NCBI GenBank assembly: GCA_035561075.1
Contig: DATMYF010000110.1
Coordinates: forward strand, 53,660-117,659
Length of the DNA: 64,000 nt
Origin: JAMCRM01 sp035561075
GTDB taxonomy: Bacteria > Acidobacteriota > Terriglobia > Bryobacterales > Bryobacteraceae
Direction of reading: 5' to 3'
Part shown: piece after piece, positions 35,453 through 44,742 of the stretch
How the letters are laid out: each line of letters begins with the position of its first letter
Numbering within the stretch: the first letter of the stretch is position 1
Notes under the pieces: generated by a model
Told to the model about the DNA's origin: nothing
What the model saw: only the letters and a program-made list of their open reading frames with translations
The model's database searches: none
Position numbers and translations under genes: made by a program

Positions 35453-36778
35453 CTACAATTTCCCCGCCTCGAGTGCCGATAAAACCTTTTCAAAAGCCGC
35501 GATGATCTCATCCTCGTCCGTGGTGGTGAGGCAGGACGGGATCGCCAGCAGCAGAGTCCTCTCAAACAGATCATCGGCCGCCGGGCAGAGGCCCTTGCCG
35601 TAATCGGTGGGAGCCTCGGCATTGGCCGGCAGGTTCCAGGGGAAGCCCTTGCCGTCGATGCTGGCGCGCTTCAACAGACTGCGGTTGTTGTAGTACAGGT
35701 GCAGGCCCCACTCAGTCATGAGGATGTTGGAGACACCCCCGGGGCCGGGCCGGATGCCTTCCGCGCGCAGGGCGTCCCTGACCTTGGCAGCGGTGGCGGG
35801 GTTCTTGTAGGTGGTGATGAGGAATGCGCCGGTGTCGCCCGCGGGGTCCATGATGCGGCGCAGACCCACACAGCCGAATTTTTCGATCGCCGCGCGGACG
35901 CGCTGCTTGCTGCGCCGCATCGCGCCCGTCGCTTCCGGCAGTTTCGCCAATTGCACGCGCAGCACGGCCGCCCGCAGTTCGTCCATGCGGTAGCCCATGC
36001 CCCAGAGCCACATGTCGGAGTCGTCGAGCACCATACGGCCCTCGTCATTACGCGGATAGCCGAGGTCGTGGCAGGCCGTGGCGCGGCGGTAGAGGCGCGT
36101 GTCGTTGGTGGCCACGCAGCCGCCTTCGCCGGAGGTCATGTTCTTGTTCAACTGGAAGCTGAAGATGGCCATGTCGCCGAAGGAGCCGGCCTTCTTGTCG
36201 CCGATTGCGCCGGCGGCGCACTGCGCGCAATCCTCAACCACCCAGAGCCCGCGCTCGCGCGCCAGCTTGACGATTTCCGGCGCGTTGCCCGGCGCGCCGC
36301 TCATGTGGATCAGAATTATGCCCGAAGTGCGCGGCGTGATCTTGCGCGCCACATCGGCCGGGTCCAGGCAGAAAGTCTCGTCGATGTCGGCGATGATCGG
36401 GATGGCGCCGCGGTTCACCACCGCGTCTACGATGGAGACCCACAGGTAGGCCGGGATAATCACTTCCTGGCCCGGCCCCACACCCAGCGCGCCCAGCGCC
36501 ACGTGCAGCGCGCCCGTGCCGCTTGAAACCGCGGCTGCATGGCGCACGCCCAGGTACGCGGCGAACTCCTTTTCCAGGCTGGCGGCTTCGCGTTGCGGGT
36601 CAAGTCCGTAGTACCGGAACAGCGAGCGCGAGCGCATCACGCGCAGCACGGCGTCTTCTTCTTCGGCGCCCATGCGGTAGACGCCCGGAAATTCGAGCGG
36701 CAGCGGTTCCGTCCTCACCGGCTGGCCGCCGTGAATGGCCAGCGTTTTGTCTTTCTCCATGCTTTCCTGCGGGGTCAT
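35453..36778 (-). CDS. DegT/DnrJ/EryC1/StrS-family PLP aminotransferase
   Basis: 441 aa fold-type I PLP enzyme. 'AAVSSGTGALHVAL' is the phosphate loop, 'VVEDCAQCAAG' holds the ring-stacking aspartate region, and 'FSFQLNKNMTSGEGG' contains the Schiff-base lysine. Family members aminate keto-sugars on nucleotides or in aminocyclitols. An AGGAG lies 8 bases before ATG 36778. It faces an exported oxidoreductase gene across 180 bp; such a pair could act on the same sugar, but the latter appears exported, so this is not firm. GnnB belongs to this family, yet nothing seen here identifies this one as GnnB. Confidence 0.85.
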   Translation of the reverse strand: MTPQESMEKDKTLAIHGGQPVRTEPLPLEFPGVYRMGAEEEDAVLRVMRSRSLFRYYGLDPQREAASLEKEFAAYLGVRHAAAVSSGTGALHVALGALGVGPGQEVIIPAYLWVSIVDAVVNRGAIPIIADIDETFCLDPADVARKITPRTSGIILIHMSGAPGNAPEIVKLARERGLWVVEDCAQCAAGAIGDKKAGSFGDMAIFSFQLNKNMTSGEGGCVATNDTRLYRRATACHDLGYPRNDEGRMVLDDSDMWLWGMGYRMDELRAAVLRVQLAKLPEATGAMRRSKQRVRAAIEKFGCVGLRRIMDPAGDTGAFLITTYKNPATAAKVRDALRAEGIRPGPGGVSNILMTEWGLHLYYNNRSLLKRASIDGKGFPWNLPANAEAPTDYGKGLCPAADDLFERTLLLAIPSCLTTTDEDEIIAAFEKVLSALEAGKL

Positions 36779-36936
36779 GACATTTGCTCCTGGGGCGCGC
36801 ACACCCGCCCTTCTTCAGGTTTGCAGCGCAGGCCCCGGTGGAAAATGGACAGGTTTTGCGAAGGATGGAGGATCATGGCGAGATGATTATCCATCCGCTG
36901 CAAACCGTGTCTATGCGGGCAGCACGTGCATTGCAA

Positions 36937-36942
36937 TATAAT
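36937..36942 (+). promoter_or_regulatory. -10-like element TATAAT before the exported oxidoreductase
   Basis: A perfect TATAAT, 16 bases before the chosen ATG at 36959, with no good -35. An earlier ATG (36926) lies upstream of the box and is therefore disfavoured. Confidence 0.4.
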
Positions 36943-36958
36943 CGACGGGGTGACCCGT

Positions 36959-38338
36959 ATGCGTCTCCTGCGATCATCCGTTCTTCTTTCACTGCTTATG
37001 ACCGCGCTCCCCCAAAGCGCCCCCTCGGCCGAGAAGTACCGGCTGATCACCATCGACCCCGGGCATTTCCACGCCGCACTCATGCAGAAGGAGATGTACC
37101 CGCAGGTTTCGAAACGCGCCACCGTCTTCGCGCCGCTCGGGCCGGACCTGGCCGAACACCTCAAGCGCGTGGCGCTGTTCAACTCCCGCAAGGACAACCC
37201 CACGTCGTGGGAACTCGACATCCACACCAGCCCGGACTTCATGAAGCGCGCCCTGTCCGGTCCCGCGGGCGGAATCGTCATTCTCTCCGGCCGGAATTCC
37301 GTGAAGATGGAGCGCATCTCGGCCTCTGTCGAGGCGGGGTTCAACGTGCTGGCGGATAAACCGTGGACGCTCGCCTCGGCCGACATGCCGAAGCTCCAGG
37401 CGGCGCTCGAACTGGCCGAACGCAAGGGCCTGGTGGCCTACGACATCATGACCGAGCGCTATGAGATGACCTCCGTCACTGCCCGCGAACTGGTGCGGGA
37501 CCCCGCGGTTTTCGGCAAGTTCTTACCCGGCACCGAACAGGAACCCGGCGTCTCCATGGAGAGCATTCACTACATCATGAAGCTGGTAGCCGGCGCTCCC
37601 AACCTGCGGCCGCTCTCCTTTTTCGATATCAACGAGCAGGGCGAAGGGCTCTCCGACGTGGGCACCCACCTGGTGGATCTGGCGCAGTGGACACTCTACC
37701 CGGACCAGAACATCGACTGGCGCTCCGATATCAAAATGCTGGGCGCCCGCCGCTGGCCGACGGTGATGTCGAAGGACGAGTTCACGCGCGTCACCGGAGA
37801 GCGCGAGTTTCCCGCCGTGCTGGCGCCCTGGGTGAAACAGGGTCGCCTCGAGTACTACTGCAACAACGAGGTTTCCTATGCCCTGCGCGGAGTCCGCGTG
37901 AAAATGAACGTCTTGTGGAACTACGAAGCCCCCCCGGGACAAGGCGATAAGTACGAGGCGATCTTCCGCGGCACAAAGGCGAGAGTGGAGATCCGGCAGG
38001 GGAAGGATGAGAATTTCCGCCCCGAGGTGTATGTGGTGCCCGCTCCGGGTGCGGACCGTCAGGCCGTAGCGGCGGCTGTCAAGGCGCGCATCGCTACGCT
38101 CGCGAAGCAGCACCCCGGGCTTACCACGGAAGGCAAGGGACAGGAGATTCGCGTCCTGATTCCGGATGCAGTCCGCACCGGACATGAAGCCCACTTTGCC
38201 GAGGTGACGCGCCACTTCTTCGACTACCTGAAGTCGCCCAAGTCCATGCCTGCCTGGGAGAAATCCTACATGCTGGCCAAGTACTACGTAAGCACCAAGG
38301 GCGTGGAAATGAGCCGCGAGGCAGGGGCGAAGAAGTAG
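36959..38338 (+). CDS. Exported Gfo/Idh/MocA-type oxidoreductase with distinctive C-terminal domain
   Basis: 459 aa. A signal peptide ('LLRSSVLLSLLMTALPQSAPSA') precedes a Rossmann-like domain opening with 'YRLITIDPGHFHAALMQKEMY'; 'NVLADKPWTL' replaces the usual EKP motif (DKP) and 'SDVGTHLVDLAQW' is the substrate-domain motif. The C-terminal part resembles the putative oxidoreductase C-terminal domain found in secreted members of Planctomycetes and Acidobacteria. Substrate is unknown, probably a sugar derivative. An NAD(P)-binding protein outside the cytoplasm usually carries a tightly bound cofactor. Confidence 0.8.
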   Translation: MRLLRSSVLLSLLMTALPQSAPSAEKYRLITIDPGHFHAALMQKEMYPQVSKRATVFAPLGPDLAEHLKRVALFNSRKDNPTSWELDIHTSPDFMKRALSGPAGGIVILSGRNSVKMERISASVEAGFNVLADKPWTLASADMPKLQAALELAERKGLVAYDIMTERYEMTSVTARELVRDPAVFGKFLPGTEQEPGVSMESIHYIMKLVAGAPNLRPLSFFDINEQGEGLSDVGTHLVDLAQWTLYPDQNIDWRSDIKMLGARRWPTVMSKDEFTRVTGEREFPAVLAPWVKQGRLEYYCNNEVSYALRGVRVKMNVLWNYEAPPGQGDKYEAIFRGTKARVEIRQGKDENFRPEVYVVPAPGADRQAVAAAVKARIATLAKQHPGLTTEGKGQEIRVLIPDAVRTGHEAHFAEVTRHFFDYLKSPKSMPAWEKSYMLAKYYVSTKGVEMSREAGAKK

Positions 38339-38375
38339 CCGCCTAACGACGCGCACGAGGGGCGCCAGAACAGGA

Positions 38376-39944
38376 TTACGGGATCATCCGATAGACCAGC
38401 CCCTGCCGCGGATCGGTCCAGATGGCCCACAAGCGGTCCTGGGCTGCCTCCAGCCGGAGGATGCCTGCCGCTGCCGAATCCGGCAGGTCCGACCATTCCG
38501 AGCCTTCCGAAGCGTGGCGCATCATCAGGCCGTTGCGCAGCCGGGCAAAAACCACCGGGTCCGCAAGCGGCGCGCGCGGCAGCATCCACTCCGAAGGACG
38601 GCTCTTGTCGAGCATCGAAGGCGCCCGGAATTCCCATCGCACCAGCGGCGCGCCTCCGCCGAGCGGCAGCCGGAGCAGCACCATCCGTGCGTCGTCTCCC
38701 ACCGGGCCGAGCAGTACGTCCACCACCCCGGCGGTCGCGCCGGCCACCGACTCCATAGCAATAGCGGCCACCTGCTCCCGGCGTTCAATCAACACCACGG
38801 GCTGTTCCGCGGCGCCTCTCTCAGGCATGACAGCCTGCCGGCAGATCCGGGTGCGGCCCTCACGCTCTTCCGCCCACACGACGTCAAAGCGGGCGGGCGG
38901 CTGCGCGCGGTACCTCGCCGCCCATATAGCCGGCTGCGCCGCCGCTGCCAACCGGACGCGCCGGATGGAAGCGCCGGTTTGCCTGTCGAAGGTGGCGGCC
39001 GCGAGGGACACATGCCCGGCCTCCACCCCGACCGCCGCGAACAGCGCGCGGTTGTCCGCGATCTGCCAGCCGGTCTCCTGGAGTGACGCCGCTTCCACCC
39101 CCAGTGGAACGGGGTCGATGCTCTTCGCCAGGTACCGCTGCTCACTCGCAGCGGCTCCAATGGCATTCTTCGCCAGCCAGGCAAACCAGCGCAGCCGCTG
39201 CCCGGCATCGAGCGGTGCCGCTACGGCCACGGAGCGCACGTCGGTCGCCTGCTCGATGCGCCGGTACCACGTGCCGTCCTGCGGAGCGTCCTCCCGGCTG
39301 GTGTTCTGCAACAGCGCTGCCGGTTGCTGCTCATCCTCGGGCTGCTGTTTCCCAGGCTCATGTGCGAGAACCTGCTCCAGCCGTCCCACCGGATCGAAGA
39401 CAGCGGCGAGCGCCCGCACGCGCGGCGCTTTCACAATCAGCGGCGACAACCCCGATTCGATGGAACCAGCGGCGCCCGCCACCGATGCCGAAATGCGGTA
39501 CTCCCCCGGACCCAGCGCCGAGGGCATCAGCCCGGCCAGATCGTCCTGATACTCAAAGCCCGCGCCGGGCGCCAGCATCTCGGTAGGAATTGCCATCTCG
39601 CGTTCCGGTTCGCCGTATCGAGCGCCGGCGGCCCGCCGCTCGCTCAACCTGCGGACGACCCGCCCGTCCTTCGCCGCCCGGACCACAAACTCGAAAGGGC
39701 TCGGTCCCAGGTGATGAGGAACCTCGACGGGTACGTTCCCGGCGTTCTGGATTCGGATCGCGACCGGGATCGATTCCCCCACGATGACCTCGGCCTGCCC
39801 GGGAGAGAGCGTCACTTTGAGTTCCATACTGTATCCTTTCGGCTGCGCGCCGGAGCCGCGCCGGGGCGGCACTTGCCAACCGGCGGCGAAGAGGCAGACC
39901 GCCGCCGCGGACAGGACGCGTGCCTGCTTCTTCCTCAGGGTCAT
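38376..39944 (-). CDS. Exported protein with BsuPI/CARDB-like beta-sandwich; last gene of the LysM-protease cassette
   Basis: 522 aa. The N-terminus ('LRKKQARVLSAAAVCLFAAGW') looks like a signal peptide. Residues about 42-185 form a beta-rich domain ('VIVGESIPVAIRIQNAGNVPVEVP', 'LAPGAGFEYQDDL', 'LGPGEYRISASVAG') resembling BsuPI or CARDB folds. The remaining part has repeated strands with 'Y/W..V' patterns that may form a propeller-like fold. Its ATG overlaps the stop of the 1598-aa gene (ATGA), showing coupled translation. I do not recognise the family. As an exported partner co-translated with a candidate protease it could be an immunity or chaperone-like protein; that is speculation. Confidence 0.6.
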   Translation of the reverse strand: MTLRKKQARVLSAAAVCLFAAGWQVPPRRGSGAQPKGYSMELKVTLSPGQAEVIVGESIPVAIRIQNAGNVPVEVPHHLGPSPFEFVVRAAKDGRVVRRLSERRAAGARYGEPEREMAIPTEMLAPGAGFEYQDDLAGLMPSALGPGEYRISASVAGAAGSIESGLSPLIVKAPRVRALAAVFDPVGRLEQVLAHEPGKQQPEDEQQPAALLQNTSREDAPQDGTWYRRIEQATDVRSVAVAAPLDAGQRLRWFAWLAKNAIGAAASEQRYLAKSIDPVPLGVEAASLQETGWQIADNRALFAAVGVEAGHVSLAAATFDRQTGASIRRVRLAAAAQPAIWAARYRAQPPARFDVVWAEEREGRTRICRQAVMPERGAAEQPVVLIERREQVAAIAMESVAGATAGVVDVLLGPVGDDARMVLLRLPLGGGAPLVRWEFRAPSMLDKSRPSEWMLPRAPLADPVVFARLRNGLMMRHASEGSEWSDLPDSAAAGILRLEAAQDRLWAIWTDPRQGLVYRMIP

Positions 39945-42900
39945 TCGTCGCCTATATCGCGGCCGGGGAAACCCAGGGCCGTCACCTTCCAACCCCGGTT
40001 GCGCAGCAGGCAGCGGCCACACAGACAACCGAATTCGCCGTACCAGCAGTCCGAGTAACTCATGATGCAGCGGCGGTCCCAGCCCTTGGCCAGTTCCGGA
40101 TGGTTCCCCGCGTCACAACGTACCGTGTGCCAGGCCTGGAAGCGCGCGTTCTGCTCACTGTCGTGCAACTCCGCCGCGCCGCCCGGGCCATCGGCGGCGT
40201 GCTGCAGGTGCCTGTGATGCCCCACCTCGTGCACCCACACGAGCTTGAGCCGGTCCGCCGCGCCGTCGCTGAACAGCCAGGTGGCGCCGAGCGCGCCTCC
40301 TACCGCGGGAAGGCCCAGGCCATTAGGCAAAGGCACATGGCCTTGGGTGGTCAGCTTGCGGGGGGCGCCGCATATTGGACACTCGACATTGTCGTGGTGC
40401 CCATCGGCCTTCGCCGCCTTCCAGAGAAACCAGAAGCGGTGCTTGGGACCGGGCTTGTCGCAGTCGTACGCCTCGGCCTTGGCCGCGGGGCTGTCCTTGA
40501 ACTCCACCAGCAGGTGCCCACGCAGATAGCCCTTCTTCTCGACTTCTTTCACCAGCGCCAGCAGCAGCGCGTGACGGAACTTGCGCCAGGTTTGGGTATA
40601 AATCTCGTCCAGGAACTTGCCCGCGTTCACGGCACTCGAATAGTAGGGATAACCGAGGTCGTCGCGATTCCCCCAGGGCCAGAGATAGCCCGCCCTCAAA
40701 TGGGTGGCCTGGGCCTTCAGCCCGGGCTCGGGGGTATTCCTGGAAATGATCTGCTGAAAGCGCGTCTTGTGCGCCAGCACCGCGTGATCGAAAACGTCCG
40801 TGATGGGAAACGCCTGCCGGGCGCCGCCTTCATGCACGAAATAGACGTGCGCGCCGCGGTAGTGACAGCGGAAGGTATTGATGAAGTCATTGTCCCAATG
40901 CGCGCTCGCCGGACCCCAGCACATGTACCCGCGGAACGAACTGCGCCTCCAGATCCTCAGCGCGGCGGTATGCACATGCGGTGCCACGGGATAGCGCGCC
41001 TTCAGGTTCGCCAGGTTCGGAAAATCATAGCCTGTGAAGGCGTCGAGCCTCACTTCCGCGCGCACCCGGTATCCGTCCGCGGCCACGCGCGATGGCGTGA
41101 AGTAACATCCCGCCGTGCCGATCAGCTTCGAGTACAGATCCTTGTTCTCCGCCTGCTTCCCGCGCAGATGGTCGTGCACCACGGTGGCCATCGTCTCGGT
41201 ATCGGCGACGGGCGTCGCCTCCCAGGGCTGTAGGCGGTAGTCACCCGATCCGAAGGCGGATTTGAAGTAGTCCGCGGCGGCGGCCGGACGGATACCACCC
41301 ACCCCTCCGCCGTAGTCCTTTGCATTCGTATACCACGCGTCACGCTTGGTGTCTTTGCGCTTGTGCTTGGCCTTCTCCTTATCCATCGCCCAGGCGACAT
41401 ACCGTCGCGACCGGATGAACGTGCTGTCGTACGGATCGAGAGTCGTATCGATTTGGGACAAGTCCGGCGCAAGTTCCGAAAAGCTCCAGTCCACGCGCAG
41501 CGGCCCGATGGCGCATCGCATGGCTTTGGCGGTAGCCTCGTCGGGTTCAGCCGCCACGGTCGAAAGCTCGTCGGATTTACGGAGCAGCCGCAGGTCGGCC
41601 TGCAGGGGAATCCACGGCCGCGGGATCGTGTCGGCGTCGAGCTTCGGTCTGTTGTCGCCGCACTCCATGCCGGCCCGGGGATTTCCGAGGTTGAAGGGCG
41701 CTTTTTGGAAGTCGGTGCCGGTCTCGTCCAGGGCCGGATCGCCGCTGGTATAGTACTGGCGGTCGTCCACCCAAACGATCATCTCTTTGCCGGTGTCCGG
41801 AAGCTGCGCCTTTATATCAGCCTCGGCCAGGTCAGGAGTATCGTCGTTGGCCAGCACCTTGGCGGGATCCCCAAACATGCCGCGCTTATCGCCCGCCCGG
41901 ATGCTCTCGATGGCGTCCTTGGTAGACCCGCTTTCACTGTCATCGATGGTCAGACGTTCAAAATCCGTGCCCGCCTTTTTCTTGGGGACGGACCGTTTGA
42001 ACTCCTTCAGCGCCAGCTTGTAAAACGCATGTTTGCTGCCGTTCGCCGGACCCGGATGGAAGCCATATTCCGCCAGTTTCTGCTGGTACCACTGGACGCT
42101 GCCCACCCCCGGAGGATCACCGGGCACCACCGGTCCCAGTCCGAGGCCGAGGCTGCCCGCGGCCTTGCCCGGATCGTAGCGCAAGTCCTCGGGCAAAGTC
42201 GTCTCGGGATGCACATAGAGCCGGACCTCCGTGTGCATGGCCGCCAGCGCCAGTCCCTCCGGCTTGTTCATGCCCGTGTGCCCCTGCACCTGCACACGGT
42301 ACGGCATGTCCTCCGGAATGATGGCGTCACCATCCTTGCTGTTCTTCACACCGGGCGCGTACTTGCCGTCCCAGGTGAAGCTGCGCCGGTCAGCCTTCGC
42401 CTCACCGGCGGATTTCGCCAACTGCCCTTTCGTGAGGGGCACGCGGAAGACCACACGGTCCTTGCCATCCACTATCGAGATCTGGCCAAGCTCCAGCTTA
42501 TCCGTGTTCTTCACCAGCCACTCGGCTTTCAGGCTGTCCGGAATCAACTCCCGGACGAACGTGACTACCTTGTAGACGTAAGCCCCGTCGGCGGCGAAGT
42601 ACTCCTGCCGGAAATCGCTGTTCCAGGCGTCGCCGCGATAGGCGCAATCCCACACGGTCTCCTGGTCGCCGGCTGCAAGTTTGTCCGGCGGGATGGCTTG
42701 GGTATAGACGAGTTGCCCATTCTTGTCGCTGATGGCGATCACGCCGCGCTCCACCTTGGCGGCGTTTCTCCACTTGATCTTGACCGTGGCGGCTTGGATG
42801 AAACCGGCGCCGGTGATGTTCCGGGTGTTTTTCGCCGCCCCTCCCGCTACCGTGACCACCTTATAGACGTAGGCACCGTCCGCGGTTGCATATACCGGCT

Positions 42901-44737
42901 CGCGCTGGCTGTTCACTGCCCCGCCGCTATATTTCTTGTCCCATTCCACGGTTTGCGCGGCGGCGGCCAGGTGCGCGGCCAGATCCTCGCGATGCACCAC
43001 CTGCCCGTTCTTATCGGAGACCAGCAGCAGCCCCTGCTCCGCCACCGCGGCGTTGGTCCACTTGATCGTGACCTTGCCCGGCACGGCTGTCGATTTCGCT
43101 ATGTACGCCTTCTCCGCGATCACCCGGTAGGTGTAGGGCGCATCGTCGGACACGTATTTCGTTTTGCCCTTGGAATTGACGGCACCGGCAACGCTGTAGC
43201 TCTTCTTCCACTCGTACGTGTGGGCGCCCGCCGTGAAGTTTGCCGCCGGAAGGTCCGCGGTCACTACGAGTTTGCCGGTCTTGTCCTTAATCTCCAGCCG
43301 CACCGCGTCCATGGCGATGAGGTTGTTCCACGAGAGCGTCACTTTGGAACTGGTGACCGCCGCGGCAGCCGCCTGCTCGTGTTTCCCGGTAACCTTGAAC
43401 GTGTAGGCACTATCCGCTCCGGCGTACTCCTTGCCGCCGCCGCTGTTTACCGCGGTCGCGACGTTGTAGCTGCCGTCCCACTCCTCATTCTGATTGCCGG
43501 AGCCGCCCGGTACCACGGCGCTGTACACCTTCTGGCCGCCACGGTCCGCCACATCCAACTGCGCCGAGGTGAAGTTGGCACCGTTGTCCCACTCGACCTC
43601 GAATTTATCGCGCTGATCCACCACGTCGGCGCCCGCCGGAGTCTGCTCGGTCTTGGCACCGCCTGAGACGGTGGTCACCTCGCACGTGTAGGGGCCATCC
43701 GCCGCCAGGTAACTCGACAGCTTGCGGCTGTTCCGCGCGCCACGCTGGTACCTGCGGTCCCATTCGATCTGCTGATCGCCGGCGCCCAGCTTGCCGTCCG
43801 GAATGCCCGTTTCCCAGACCACCTTGCCGCCGCTGTCCTTGATGACCACGGTGCCCCAGTGCGCCGCCGCCGCGTTGTTCCACTTCACTACGACCCTGGC
43901 CGCTTCATCCGTCAGGTTGCCGCCGGTGATGGTCTGTTCCGTGGGGGTCTCTTTCCATGCGGGCCAGAACGGTAGCAGCACAAACGCGGCCTTGGCATCG
44001 TCCGCGTTCTTGTAATAGCGGACCAGGACGGTGTACGGCGAGAAGGCCGCGTTAATCACCCGGTCCTTGCCGCCGGTCTTTACGCTGAGAATGCCTTTGG
44101 CAGCGTCGGCCTGACCCTTCCATGCTGTCTTGCCCGCCGGCCCGTCCACTTCGACGGGTACCGTACTGCGCTCGTCGGCCTTGTTCTTGTCGGGCGGCAG
44201 TTTGAAGACGGGCGTCTCGGCCGGAAGCAGACTGTACTTGCCCAGGCCCTTGTTCCAGTCCGTACATTCGCAGTAGCCGCTGCCGTAGACCTCCAGCGCG
44301 ACTTTGTCCGCGCACTCCTTCAGGCCCTCCGTGGCATAGCAGATGGTGCAATCCTCAATGCCGGGCACGAACCACCGGTCGAGCTTGGCGATGCCGACGG
44401 CCGTCGCCGGACGTACCGGCTTCAGCGTGATCTTGTAGAGTTTGTCGACTGCCAGGGGACCTTTGAGCTTGGGCGGCGGCGCGGGAATTTCGATTTCCGG
44501 CGCCGTGTTCCTGTACGGCGCCAGGACCGTCAACTCCGGATTCACATCGTCAATCTTCGAGCAGCCGATGCGTTCGAAAACCGCGCGATTCACCTCCGGC
44601 GCCTTGTCCGTCGCCCAGTTGTGCAGCGCCAGAAGCCGCCATTCCTTCACCTTGTAGCTGGTAGCGATGGACTGAAGGGTATCGCCCGCAATCACCTTGT
44701 GCTTTTTTGCGCCCTCGCGGCAAAGTACAGGGAACAT
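39941..44737 (-). CDS. Giant LysM / Ig-repeat / metzincin-like protein, candidate secreted effector
   Basis: 1598 aa with no signal peptide. Order: LysM domain (about 13-60; 'HKVIAGDTLQSIATSYKV'); a Cys-rich linker with 'DCTICYATEGLKEC' and 'YCECTDW' (129-160); six tandem repeats of about 90 aa (268-820), each an FlgD-Ig-like sandwich with 'KWNN', 'KDKTGKLV', 'EWDKKY' and 'DGAYVYKV' elements; a peptidoglycan-binding-like helical segment (875-915; 'VQWYQQKLAEYGFHPG'); an uncharacterised region; 'CPIC' at 1453; and a zinc-protease site H1503-E-V-G-H1507 with a third histidine at 1513, followed by the Met-turn-like 'CIMSY' (1557-1561) and 'CLCGRC' (1571-1576). The usual metzincin glycine is His1510. 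Start 44737 is 5 bases after the preceding stop. Confidence 0.8.
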   Translation of the reverse strand: MFPVLCREGAKKHKVIAGDTLQSIATSYKVKEWRLLALHNWATDKAPEVNRAVFERIGCSKIDDVNPELTVLAPYRNTAPEIEIPAPPPKLKGPLAVDKLYKITLKPVRPATAVGIAKLDRWFVPGIEDCTICYATEGLKECADKVALEVYGSGYCECTDWNKGLGKYSLLPAETPVFKLPPDKNKADERSTVPVEVDGPAGKTAWKGQADAAKGILSVKTGGKDRVINAAFSPYTVLVRYYKNADDAKAAFVLLPFWPAWKETPTEQTITGGNLTDEAARVVVKWNNAAAAHWGTVVIKDSGGKVVWETGIPDGKLGAGDQQIEWDRRYQRGARNSRKLSSYLAADGPYTCEVTTVSGGAKTEQTPAGADVVDQRDKFEVEWDNGANFTSAQLDVADRGGQKVYSAVVPGGSGNQNEEWDGSYNVATAVNSGGGKEYAGADSAYTFKVTGKHEQAAAAAVTSSKVTLSWNNLIAMDAVRLEIKDKTGKLVVTADLPAANFTAGAHTYEWKKSYSVAGAVNSKGKTKYVSDDAPYTYRVIAEKAYIAKSTAVPGKVTIKWTNAAVAEQGLLLVSDKNGQVVHREDLAAHLAAAAQTVEWDKKYSGGAVNSQREPVYATADGAYVYKVVTVAGGAAKNTRNITGAGFIQAATVKIKWRNAAKVERGVIAISDKNGQLVYTQAIPPDKLAAGDQETVWDCAYRGDAWNSDFRQEYFAADGAYVYKVVTFVRELIPDSLKAEWLVKNTDKLELGQISIVDGKDRVVFRVPLTKGQLAKSAGEAKADRRSFTWDGKYAPGVKNSKDGDAIIPEDMPYRVQVQGHTGMNKPEGLALAAMHTEVRLYVHPETTLPEDLRYDPGKAAGSLGLGLGPVVPGDPPGVGSVQWYQQKLAEYGFHPGPANGSKHAFYKLALKEFKRSVPKKKAGTDFERLTIDDSESGSTKDAIESIRAGDKRGMFGDPAKVLANDDTPDLAEADIKAQLPDTGKEMIVWVDDRQYYTSGDPALDETGTDFQKAPFNLGNPRAGMECGDNRPKLDADTIPRPWIPLQADLRLLRKSDELSTVAAEPDEATAKAMRCAIGPLRVDWSFSELAPDLSQIDTTLDPYDSTFIRSRRYVAWAMDKEKAKHKRKDTKRDAWYTNAKDYGGGVGGIRPAAAADYFKSAFGSGDYRLQPWEATPVADTETMATVVHDHLRGKQAENKDLYSKLIGTAGCYFTPSRVAADGYRVRAEVRLDAFTGYDFPNLANLKARYPVAPHVHTAALRIWRRSSFRGYMCWGPASAHWDNDFINTFRCHYRGAHVYFVHEGGARQAFPITDVFDHAVLAHKTRFQQIISRNTPEPGLKAQATHLRAGYLWPWGNRDDLGYPYYSSAVNAGKFLDEIYTQTWRKFRHALLLALVKEVEKKGYLRGHLLVEFKDSPAAKAEAYDCDKPGPKHRFWFLWKAAKADGHHDNVECPICGAPRKLTTQGHVPLPNGLGLPAVGGALGATWLFSDGAADRLKLVWVHEVGHHRHLQHAADGPGGAAELHDSEQNARFQAWHTVRCDAGNHPELAKGWDRRCIMSYSDCWYGEFGCLCGRCLLRNRGWKVTALGFPGRDIGDE

Positions 44738-44742
44738 AGAGG

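Noticed and set aside
35453..36778. The DegT aminotransferase as GnnB partner of the GnnA-like gene
   Set aside because: It lies 12 kb away, faces a different oxidoreductase gene, and nothing in its motifs points specifically to GnnB.
41363..43666. A 767-codon plus-strand frame opposite the giant LysM protein
   Set aside because: Its periodic look comes from the repeats encoded on the other strand; no domain or ribosome site.
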